Positions 19,901-29,507 of a stretch of DNA of 39,440 nt are shown in pieces; the stretch's first letter is position 1; every line of letters begins with the position of its first letter. The translations under genes were made by a program, and so were the position numbers. The notes beneath the pieces are model-generated. The model was not told the origin of the DNA. It was given only the letters and a program-made list of their open reading frames with translations, and did no database searches. This DNA is from Spirogloea muscicola (taxonomy: Eukaryota; Streptophyta; Zygnematophyceae; Spirogloeales; Spirogloeaceae): positions 270,022 to 309,461 of the forward strand of contig WELB01000088.1 of the NCBI GenBank assembly GCA_009602725.1, in the 5' to 3' direction.

Positions 19901-20910
19901 TTTAGGCATGCCCAGTGTCATATGCTCAGCTTCACTAGCTTAAGTATGAAAAGTCAAGTGTGGCTGCCACTGATCTAAGAATGTCATCTCCTACATTGTG
20001 CTGTGATACTCAGAACAAGTCAAGCTATTTTACCCTGCCTGTTATATAGGTACTCTTTACGGGTTCCGTTTCTGCAAACATTGCCTATGGTGTCCTCCCA
20101 GAACATGTGGATTCTTCAAGAGTTGAGACATGTGCGCGGCTTGCCAATGCGCACAGCTTCATTGCCCGGTTGCCTCAAGGTTACGATACGCATCTAGGAG
20201 ATAGAGCTACGTCACTATCCGGAGGACAAAGACAGAGGTTGGTGCCGAAGTTGGCCAAGTTTGAGGCATGCAGTGTCGTGGAGTCAAGGGACTGATGTAA
20301 TGTACACACTGTGACTAGCATTTCTATTCGTTCGTTTATGGCCACCACTGCAGAACTTCTTGCATACCCAGAATAACTTGTTTGCAGAAGCTTCGCTGAA
20401 CTATACTCTTCTGACCCATGTCGCATGCTCCCATACTCCAGATTGGCAATCGCAAGAGCCATCTACCATGAGCCCTCCATACTTATATTGGACGAAGCTA
20501 CGTCTGCTCTGGATAACGAGTCAGAAGGCCTTGTCCAGGAAGCCCTTGAGAGGCTTATGAGCACCAGAACTGTGAGCGCTGGTTTGACTTAACACGATAT
20601 TGTGCTTGCGTCTCCCCTCAATCTGCATACCACCTACTGTTCGGTAGCGGCTGATAAGTATGTCACTGAGATACGTATGAGCTCTCTGCTGTATGCTGAC
20701 TGCCCAATCACCATGCTAGAGTTTGTGTATGTGTTGCACCAGGTCTTGGTCATTGCTCACCGACTGGGCACTATTCAAAGGGCAGACAGGATCTTAGTGC
20801 TGGAGGGGGGGACAATTGTAGAGGAGGGTGACCATGCATCCTTACTCGCAACTGCCAACTCCCGCTACGCCTCCCTCTACAGCAGGGCTCAGGTTGCAGT
20901 CCCGCAATGA
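16902..20910 (+). CDS. ABCB28/29-like: Plastid half-size ABC transporter, ABCB28/ABCB29-like
   Basis: It is an exporter-type half transporter (membrane domain followed by ATPase domain). Exons: 16902 to about 17656, about 17875-18010, 18110-18217, 18445-18714, 18974-19057, 19308-19524, 19808-19893, 20050-20237, 20442-20571, 20743-20910; about 713 aa, matching the family. Residues 1 to about 110 are rich in Arg, Ala, Ser and Pro and fit a transit peptide. Family landmarks: [58 protein letters not shown]. ATPase motifs: Walker [10 protein letters not shown] (about 502-510), Q-loop VTQDT, signature LSGGQRQR (about 607-614), Walker B ILILDEA, H-loop VIAHR. All catalytic residues are present. The junction of exons 1 and 2 is the only uncertain one: the phase-compatible choice adds about ten residues (TLACYTLF) against the remembered homologues. 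Substrate is unknown. Confidence 0.92.
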
Positions 20911-21463
20911 TATCTTGGCTGGAATCATTTCGACTGGAGTATTTGAGGGCAGTGAGCTTATGGGCGTCGCCCTTCACATGTACAGACCCCATTTTTGGCA
21001 GTCATAATTTGACTGTAGCTTGGTAAATTGGTACTGTGGTGGGCAAGAACCTCACCCATATACTTTCCTGGGTAAGCGCTGACTTGTTGCTGCCCATCAG
21101 CACAACCCCACAATTGCTTGGCCCAAATACGGCCATGGTTGAGCAGGTCACAGTGGTTTACTTTGGCTAGCAGGTCACAATGTTGCACTTAAAACCAAGT
21201 CAACTAGCTATGAGGTGACCAGATTGGTATGTACACAACCACAAGCAAGCCCGTTGCATACCCTGTTGTAGTTGCCTGATCAAGACTCGACTGAGTAGTG
21301 CAAGTCACACACGCAAGACGGAACATGCCCACGTGATTGCAGGAGTCTAGAAGCAAGCCATGCTCCCTGCTAGACAAGGTTCATTGAGCTCCTCAGCACT
21401 CAAAGGCTGCAGACCTCCAGTCGAGCAGACATGGACAGCAGCAATGATCTCAAGCTCAGCTGC
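20911..21463. other. Convergent spacer between ABCB and MINIYO genes
   Basis: The 3' ends of the two genes face each other across about 550 bases of AT-richer, non-coding sequence. Nothing further is recognised. Confidence 0.5.
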
Positions 21464-24400
21464 TCAGGAGCCTGAGGACTCCAGTGAGGGCCTCAACTTT
21501 GCCAAGTTATATCCAATGTCGGGTGAACTGATGCACACATTGTCCAGGAGGCGGATGCGCTCGACCTTCGGCAGCAATTGCTGTAGCCCATGCGGGTGGT
21601 TGTAGCTGACGAGCTGAAGAACAGCATTCTGCACTCAACATGTACAACCGATGATTAAGCACAGCTAATGCTATAGAGATGCAACTCTTTTACTTGGCAT
21701 CCTGGCTGTAATAGATTGTAGTAGCAGCATGCATGCCGGGAAAAGAAAAGGGCCAAAGGACCTGAGACGCAGTAGCTCTCAGGAGTCTGCTGATCACAGT
21801 GACCCTCTTGGCCGCGTCCGCCGAGTCGATGTTTGGCCAGTCTTGGAACAAGAAGATGCAAACATAGTGGAGTGCCAGAGCATGAGTCATCGAGGGCGAA
21901 TTGCTGCGGGCTCTGTTCCACGCTCCTAATGTGAATGCAGACACGTACAGGTCGAGCATTGCAGCACTTTCCTGCCATTTGCAAGAGCCAGAGTCTGAGT
22001 AAGATTGACTGATGTGATCCTGCTTTTAGGTGTCCAAGGATTGAGAAGGTTTTTTTTTAAACGAGGAATGTACCAAAATCGCAAATCACAACGAGAGATG
22101 TACAGGTTGCACAACTCTCATAACAATAGGTCAAGGGTCCAAGCTTTAACTATAAGGGTTTAGAATCTTGCATACTTAGTGCTTGTCAGATCGCACCTGA
22201 GGTAGAGAAAGATAGCTGTCAGGTGGGAAGAAGCAGTCGGCAAGGTCCGGGAGCAGGGCGAGGCTCCCCGAGTTGGCCAGTGCCTGCCAGGTCGCCGAGC
22301 GCACCTCCGCGCACGCCACCGGCGGAGCCAGCAGCGCTGCCACCTGACGACCATACAGTCGGTCCCCATACGACGTGTCCGAGAAGTGGTTGGCCAGCTG
22401 CTCCGCCACCGTGGCGTAGGAGCAACCGAAGCAGACGCCAGTGTGCAGCCGGCGGCCGCACCAGTCCTGCAAGGCGAGCACCGCGCTGCGCGCGAGCTCG
22501 CCTGCGACGACGCCGTCGTTCGCCACAAACGCCTGCGAGAGGCCATGCAGGACCTGCGGCACCGAGAACACCGGCGAGCCTTCTGGCCCGCCAGCTTCCA
22601 GAGTGCAGAGTGCAAGGACGAGCCCAGCTTCGATCACGTCCGCGGCAGCTGGGCCGCCATCGCCTCTGCGAGGGGCGGCGAGGGCGCTCAGAAGCCAGTG
22701 CTCGGGGAGCGGCAGCCGCTGGCCCACCCACGCCTCCACCAGCCGCCCCGGAGCTGCCTCTCCATCTGTGCCGTGCTCATCCTCCGCCTCGGGGACTGGT
22801 GCCAGGCCGCCGGGCTGCACGTCCCCGGCTTCCGTTACGGCGGCACGCTGCGGCCGCTCCTTGACTGACAGCCACTCCGTGACGTAGTGCGGAAGCAGAA
22901 GCCTCCTGATGCAAGCTGGCAGGGCTGCGAGCACAGAAGTCGCGCCACCGGCGCCATCCAGCGACATGTGCAACACAAGGTGCTCTAGCAGATCGTCGAG
23001 TGCTCGCTCGTCCAGAACAGCTGACAGCAGCACCCTCGCAAGCAGCGCGCTGTCGCCAGGCCCCGCCAGGCCCGCGACTGCAAGCCCCACCTTGAAGCGG
23101 AAGTGTCGCACGGCACCTCCGTCCTCATTGCCTTGCCTGTCTGTCGAATCACATCTCATGCTGCCGCCTGTTGCCGGCTCAGGCTCCGATTGCTGGCCCG
23201 TCGCCTCCAGCAGATCGGCGGCGATGCGGGCCTTGGCCTGCAGGACGGCGGTCGGCAGAGACCAGTACTGGGGATCGCCGCTCTGCCGCCGGCCCCAGCC
23301 CACGCCGGGGCCCGGCGCTGGCCCACCACGGCCGCCCGCCGTGCACGCCGACAGGCGCGCACGGTTCTCCAGCAGAGCGGACCCGAAGGCTCTCAGTAGC
23401 CGCTCGGAGAGGTCGGCGTGCCCCTGCGGCAGCAGCAGGGCCACCGCCAGCCGGTGAACGCCATGCAAGCAGCCGGTGGCCGCCAGAGCCAGCTCGTCGG
23501 CACCGCTCTGTGCAGACGCGGCGAGGAGAGTCTGAAGCGGGGCGCCGTCCAGCAGGCCGCTGGCGGCGAGGCGCTGGCGGACCTCGCCGAGGAAGGGCGG
23601 AAGCCAGGCTCCGCCGCTGCCATGACTGCCTGCATCGTCGGTCCCCAGACCTTCGTCCTGCGTCGCTCCTCCGGGCAAGCCGAGTGTGCAACCGGTGGCC
23701 AGAAAGTGCACCACGGCCGCCATGGCTGCCACGCCACCAGCGCCGCCGCCAGCTGCCTCTGTGACGACGTTGGGCACCAGCCAGTCGAGCGCGCTGTCCA
23801 CGAGGGCCAGCGCCATCTGCCAGCTGAAGTGGCCGCCTACGACACCCGAGCAAGGGTCCGCCCTGCCCTGCGGGCGACGGCGGAGCCTGGGAAGCGCAGG
23901 GCTCAGTGCCTCGAGTGCCAAGTAGGCCTCCCGAGCCAGCGCTGATGCCAGCGGCCCGGCGTCGGAAGCTGTGGCCCAGAGGCAGAGCTGCGGGTAGAGA
24001 TCCGACAGGTCGGCGCGGCCGAAGTGGTACCGCAGGCACATGCGCCACAAGCGGAGGCCCTCGATTGCGACAGTGGGTTGCTGCGCTGGATTGGGTGCCA
24101 GCGCCGCGGCGTGGCCACGGACACCAGGCGCCTGCGCCAGCGGCGACTGTTGCAGGAGATGGCAGACGGCGAGGTGGAGGAGGCCAGAGGTGGCCAGCTG
24201 CGCTGCGAAGGCCGCACTGGCCTGACACAGTACCTAAGCCAAACCAGGACAAAAAGGGCAGTGTTTATGACTCTACCATTAGGATGGTCCATGCAGATTG
24301 CCCACAAGATGGAGGCTAACAGTGTTAGCGCATGCATGTGATAGGACTGCCATGGACAGAGACCATGGAAATGAGAGACACCTTGAGCAGCTTGATGGTG

Positions 24401-27400
24401 ATGGCAGTCGCACTTGTGTTGATGCTGGCTCTCAGGAAGCGCCCCTGCAGAGCATCAATCAGGTGCGGGCAGTCGAGCACGGCTGCAGCTGCCGCCTCTG
24501 AGTGCCGGGCAATGGCAATCAGTATCTTGATGAGGAATTGGTCTGCTGTCGGCAGCTGCACCACCTGAGCACACTCACAGCACAACGTTCCAGAGGCAGA
24601 GTTTGAATGGAGATCAGAGTCTAGCGAAAAGCTTCATTGGACTGTCGAGAGCCATTCACAAGATTTGTAGGATTACTGCTGTGAGCTAGTGCTTATAGCT
24701 CTATACATCACTACGAGGAGCAACATGGCAAGGGCTTATGACAAAATGACAACAAAACGGTTTGGAGGTGTAATCATGAGTGCTTTACCCAAACATATGT
24801 ACCTAAACCACCATCAAATCTTCACTAGTGCTTGTAGCTACATACATCACTACGAGGAGCACCATGGCAAGGGACCGATGCCAGCTTTGAAGGCATTGGA
24901 AGTGGAGCAGGGGAGGTGAGACCTCCAGGAGGTACCGGATCCGGGGCAGCACCCCCATGCGGATGAGGCCGGCTACCACGTCCCGGCTCGCAACATCGGC
25001 GTCGCTCGCAACCGTCCTCCCGGCATCTGTGTCACCCACGACGCCCTCCTTGGCCTCCACCACACCCTCAGCTGCTGCGCCAAGGCCAGGCTCAAACTCC
25101 TCCGGCTTCACATTATCCTTCCACCTCCCTCCACCGCTGTACTCGCGTGCTGAGGCTTTCCTGCGGCGAAAGATTGGGCACGTGGCCACGACCTCCTCTC
25201 CTCTCCACTGGCACTGCGCAGGGGACGGCAGTAACAGTCAATGAACCACAGCAGTCAGCGGCAGAAGGGTGACATGCAAGACTTCAAGATGCAGCGCCGA
25301 CCCAAGACATGGAAAAAAGGCTGCTGAGACCTGAGGTCGAGCAAAAGCAAACGGTATACAATAGAGGTGTAGCTGAGGTATAATCCAAGCTAGTTGTAGT
25401 ATTCTGGTTGTGGTGCTAGATGTGCTGAGGAAGGAGCTGAGGCAAGAGCTGCATACCTCTAGATTGTCAAAGTAGGCCTCGTTGGCAGCACAGCAGAGTA
25501 ACGCGTGCAGTGCGTGCACAGCCCCCAGCTGGACTGTCGCGCTGTTGTCGTCCAGCGCCATCCTGTCCACGAGCTGCAGAGGTCATGTGAACACTTGCAG
25601 CCCTGTGCTCCATAGACATTACCGCTCATAGGAAGCTGTCATCTAATGTGGGGCAGAGTGGGCACTGCCTCCTCTGTCAGGCTGCCAATTGATATGGAAA
25701 GCCAATTATGCTTGAAAAGTGCGACAACATCCACAGATTTTTCTGACTTAAAGGTCTACTCCTTGGCCAGACAGTTTTGGCACAAGTTAATCCACGTTTT
25801 GACCACAACTGCCAGTCCTCAAGAGTCAGGCAAATGATTGCATCATCAAATGCAATCCAACGATAAGCAACTGCAGCAGCTTACCGAAGGACAAGACTTA
25901 GCTGGAGCTGCGGCCCCGTAGTGTATGCCCAAATGGCCGGCCAGTCCGCTGAGCTTGCAGTGGCCTCGGAAGGCAAGGAAGCACCACAATCCTCAGCCAA
26001 CCCTCCAGGCCATGGCAAGCCCTCTGTCAGCACTCCCTGCGTCAAGCCGGTGGTGGCCCTCGACAGGACGACGGTGATGAGCTTCAGGCCGCAGCCCTTT
26101 GGCCCGCCACCTGGAGATGCAATTAAGAGAGTATCTGTCAGCAAGCTGGACACGCAGCTCTGCCTCCAGTCCTGCTTCTGTTCATGAATGGAAACACGAG
26201 CAGGAAGTTGAGCATTCACAAGGCACTACTTAACCAGGAAAGCAGAGAGGGCAAGCTCCTGCCTGAAAGAAACCTTCGTTGCTGCAAGCTTGATAGAGCT
26301 GCTAAGCCCTCTGACCTTATAAGAGCTCCTAAGCTGGTGGCTTTGAAGCATAGACCGCCAGCATTACAGACCGCCAGCATTCTAGTGCACAAATGATAGA
26401 GACAGAGAAAGAGCGCATGCTTGTATGCTTGCCGGGAGCCATTAAAGGGCAGAGTGTTGAGCGATGCGGATGCTCACCGAGCTTCGGCTGAGGACAGTCG
26501 CCTCTTTGAGCGAGTAGCCACCACGGGCAGGGTTGCCCTCCGCGCGCAGCAGGTCTCGCTCCACAGCAAGCCGCTCGCTAATGGCGGCGGCGGGATCGCT
26601 GCCATCTGCACAGCGGAGCCAGCAGGAGAGGAAACATGTTAGCAGCAGTCAGCTGGCGGCAGGTCATCGTGCTGCCTTTGCGACGACAGGTTCAGGCTTC
26701 GGTGTCCAGGTTTTGTGATATAAGCATTGGGTTCTGGGTTAGGTTAGGGTTAGGGTTTAGGCAAGCTCATAATGGAGCTGGAGGTGAGGGCCACGCTCGT
26801 GTGGGTTGCCGTTGCAAAGCACTGGCCTGACAGCGGGGGCGGCAGCGCGCCGAGGCCGAGCGCCTGCTCCACCTCGGCAGCCGCCTGGGCGGCCATGGGC
26901 TCCCCGGCCAGTGAGAACCGCAGCCGCCGCACACGCTCCACACGGCCAACCCACTGAGCTGCGCCGCCATCATCGTCGTCCTCCATCGCCTCCTCCATGA
27001 CAACCTCCTCATCTGGTGCCGCCTGGTTTCTGGCCCCCAGGTCGGGTGTTGGCGACTTGAACCCTGCTGGCTGCTCAGTCGCAGCGGCGACTGAAGGCCT
27101 TTGACCCAGCGCCGTGCTGGCGCCGTCTCCAGGAATGGCAGTCGGCGGCGGGGGGGGTCCCTCCAAGCCCCTGCCAGCGGCAGCCGCCCGGCGACGGATC
27201 ATGGCCAGCGCAGGCGCGGGGAGCCTGGCCAGCAGCTCGGCCCGCGCGTCTGCGACTTCCTCTGGCGACATGGCCGCGATGGCCGCCTGGTTCTCCAGGT
27301 GGATCTCCTCACGCTGGCTCATTTCGCCTGCTGCGACGGCCGGCGCGGCCGGCAATTGAGCCGCAGCCCTGGCTCTGGCTGCGGCGGAGTAGCTCGCCAT

Positions 27401-28090
27401 GCCTGCGGCATCGCCGCCGCCGCCGCCGCGGCCGCCGCCATTCCGCCTGCCGGCTGCAGCAGCGGGCGCCGTNNNNNNNNNNNNNNNNNNNNNNNNNNNN
27501 NNNNNNNNNNNNNNNNNNNNNNNNNNNNNNNNNNNNNNNNNNNNNNNNNNNNNNNNNNNNNNNNNNNNNNNNNNNNNNNNNNNNNNNNNNNNNNNNNNNN
27601 NNNNNNNNNNNNNNNNNNNNNNNNNNNNNNNNNNNNNNNNNNNNNNNNNNNNNNNNNNNNNNNNNNNNNNNNNNNNNNNNNNNNNNNNNNNNNNNNNNNN
27701 NNNNNNNNNNNNNNNNNNNNNNNNNNNNNNNNNNNNNNNNNNNNNNNNNNNNNNNNNNNNNNNNNNNNNNNNNNNNNNNNNNNNNNNNNNNNNNNNNNNN
27801 NNNNNNNNNNNNNNNNNNNNNNNNNNNNNNNNNNNNNNNNNNNNNNNNNNNNNNNNNNNNNNNNNNNNNNNNNNNNNNNNNNNNNNNNNNNNNNNNNNNN
27901 NNNNNNNNNNNNNNNNNNNNNNNNNNNNNNNNNNNNNNNNNNNNNNNNNNNNNNNNNNNNNNNNCGCCGCCGCCGCCGCCGCCAGTCCGCGCGCCCGCCA
28001 TGACCACCACGCCGCCTCCGCTGCCGCCGCCTCCGCTGCTCCTCGCGCCGCCGCCGCCGCCAGGAGGCGAGGTGGCGGTGGGAGGCCCAT
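21464..28090 (-). CDS. IYO: MINIYO / RNA polymerase II-associated protein 1 (RPAP1)
   Basis: Known role: it links RNA polymerase II to nuclear import and elongation and, in plants, switches cells to differentiation. First exon from ATG 28090 contains the gap at 27473-27964, then the RPAP1 N-terminal motif EIHLENQAAIAAMSPEEVAD and VERVRRLRFSLAGEP. Further exons: 26605-26478 (VERDLLRAEGNPARGGYSLK), 26110-25885 (IWAYTTGPQLQLSLVLR), 25562-25457 (MALDDNSATVQLGAVHALHA), 25213-24923 (ATCPIFRRR...WKDNVKP; DVVAGLIRMGVLPRIRYLL), 24564-24382 (FLIKILIAIARHSEAAAAAV), 24233-22197 (679 codons; GLRLWRMCLRYHFG, YPQLCLW), 21971-21762 (LALHYVCIFLFQDWP), 21628-21464. The protein is mostly helical repeat. Exon 26110-25885 is one base short: it must start VAGQRAAA and continue LKLITVVLSRA, so a C is missing near 26088. 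The donor of the first exon could not be placed in phase. The 25562 acceptor was chosen because it restores LVLR-MALDDN. Confidence 0.9.
24685..24872. repeat. Imperfect 48-bp direct repeat in a MINIYO intron
   Basis: CTAGTGCTTATAGCTCTATA with CATCACTACGAGGAGCAACA (24687-24735) recurs as CTAGTGCTTGTAGCTACATA with CATCACTACGAGGAGCACCA (24823-24871). The spacing is 136 bases. It lies within the intron between exons ending 24923 and starting 24564. A local tandem duplication is the simplest explanation. Confidence 0.75.
26345..26385. repeat. Short tandem duplication in a MINIYO intron
   Basis: The unit CAGACCGCCAGCATT (allowing one base) occurs twice in succession. It carries no coding content. 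Confidence 0.6.
26737..26762. repeat. Short interstitial telomere-like motif
   Basis: The plus strand reads TTAGG, TTAGGG, TTAGGG, TTTAGG in a row. On the gene strand it contains the plant telo-box core AAACCCTAA. It lies in a MINIYO intron, shortly after the first large exon. It is too short to be a telomere. Confidence 0.7.
27473..27964. other. Assembly gap of 492 unknown bases
   Basis: A continuous run of n sits inside the first MINIYO exon. It is bordered by CGCCGCCGCC runs on both sides, so it is a GC/triplet-repeat drop-out. Any reading frame drawn through it is meaningless; the true length is unknown. Confidence 0.99.
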
Positions 28091-28700
28091 CGGGCTCTGG
28101 GCAGGGCAAGGCCCTTAAACCCTGGGTTTAAGCCTCCCGGGGACATTATGGCGCCAGCGGCTCCATAATGACACTGTCGGCCGCTCCGCTCAACCGGTGG
28201 TGAACCCCCGCCCTGTCGTGGTAGCTCAGGCAGTCTGCCTCCGATGTCAGTAAGAGACTGTGCGGGGTCAGCCCAGTTGAACTTTGCAGGAGCAGGATAG
28301 AGGAGCTCGCAGGAGAAGACGCGCAATTTGCATTGAAGCAAATGGAGGACAAGCCGAGCTGATACACTGTTCGTGGTAAAGGCAATAAAGTGCAGACAGT
28401 GGGGCTACGGAAAGAGGAAGACGTAGCTCCAAAGGGGGCGAAGAGGGCTGCCGAAGGGCAAGCCCACAAAAGAGTGTCAAAGCGAAGCCCTGTGTCAGAA
28501 GGAGCTCGGAATCAGAGCGAAAGGACGGCTTGAGGGGGCTTCAGTACCACTACTTAGCACATTCACGTCGGATTGGCTAAGTTGCGGGGCCGGAGCACCG
28601 CACGAAAAGCTGGTAGCCTGTCTTAGGGGCCCACACTGGTCGCTTGAAGAACCAGCAACTGCGAAAAGCTGCAGCCCAGCGAGCGCTGTATCCTGTAACG
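28091..28700. other. Spacer upstream of MINIYO
   Basis: No gene is recognised. A minus-strand frame of 107 codons has no similarity I can name. The first tens of bases are the MINIYO leader. Confidence 0.4.
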
Positions 28701-28724
28701 AGCCTGCATTACGATGGTATGCCC

Positions 28725-28930
28725 CAAGTTGGGCCCCCCACTATGGCTGCGTGTTGACATGCTCAGCAAGAAGCTGGCGGAGGGAGGACCACCCGTAGGC
28801 GTAGCCGCCGGAGATGTCTGTGGCGCACGGATGGCAATGGTAGAGGGTGTTCGTTGTACTGCCTCCCTTCTTACTCCGTCTTGGGCTGTCACCCAGCCAG
28901 GCACGGTCGTCATGGTAGCCCCGAAGTGAA
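28725..28930 (-). pseudogene. Retrotransposon endonuclease-domain fragment, copy E
   Basis: Minus-strand frames give VPGWVTAQDGVRREAVQ, then after a shift HPCATDISGGYAYGWSSLRQ with LLAEHVNT. This aligns with copy D (VPGWPTHHAERNKER; FFPCAMDIYGSYGTKWSLLL). It is a short dead fragment far from the main repeat cluster. Confidence 0.5.
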
Positions 28931-29507
28931 GGCGTGTAAGCGTGTCTTAAGGCTGTCAGTAAGCAGAGAAAGGACTGAGCGAACCGAATACGTCCCAGAC
29001 GTTAGCGTAAGGGAATGCTCGAGAGCGCTTGCGAGGAATGCCTATGGGCCCTGCTGAAGCTGAGCTAAGCAGGGAGCGGCTCATAGGCATGCCTCACAAG
29101 CGGTCCCCTATTGCTATCGTGCTAATAGTGCTAGCCTGGTTTCAGTGGAGCGCAGGATCTGTAGTGCACGACCAGCTTAGCACCCTCGACAATCGTGACC
29201 TACACCATGGCCAACTAACTCTTTACGAGCTGAATGCAGGATCAAGGTGCATCTCTGCCGGTCAGATAAGTGGCAGGACAATGCCTGGGCCTCCTCTTGT
29301 GCGCCTGCCATGCAGATGGCACCCTTGGATTGACTTTTGTGTGGCGCTGGCCATGCACCTGCACATGGTCAAGCACCTGCACAGAGTGTGCATGGAGGGA
29401 ACATCAAGAACAGGCACATGAGCAGAGAGACGAGGCAACCCCACTTGCCTACATCGGATTCTGACCTCATGCAATTGCGGCTACAGCTACCTGCCACCAA
29501 AGAGGAA
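28931..29507. other. Spacer downstream of the aspartic protease
   Basis: No convincing gene is seen. It holds the 3' flank of the protease gene on the minus strand. Short plus-strand frames here lack codon bias or motifs. Confidence 0.35.

Noticed and set aside
25562-25573. Acceptor at 25573 for the MINIYO exon (reading LVDRMALDD)
   Set aside because: It does not fit the phase-2 end of the preceding exon; the acceptor at 25562 does, and gives the conserved LVLR-MALDDN join.
26737-26762. A telomere or chromosome end
   Set aside because: Only about four units, inside an intron of a gene that continues on both sides.
27101-28341. Open frames of 240-450 codons crossing the n-run
   Set aside because: They are long only because unknown bases contain no stop codons.
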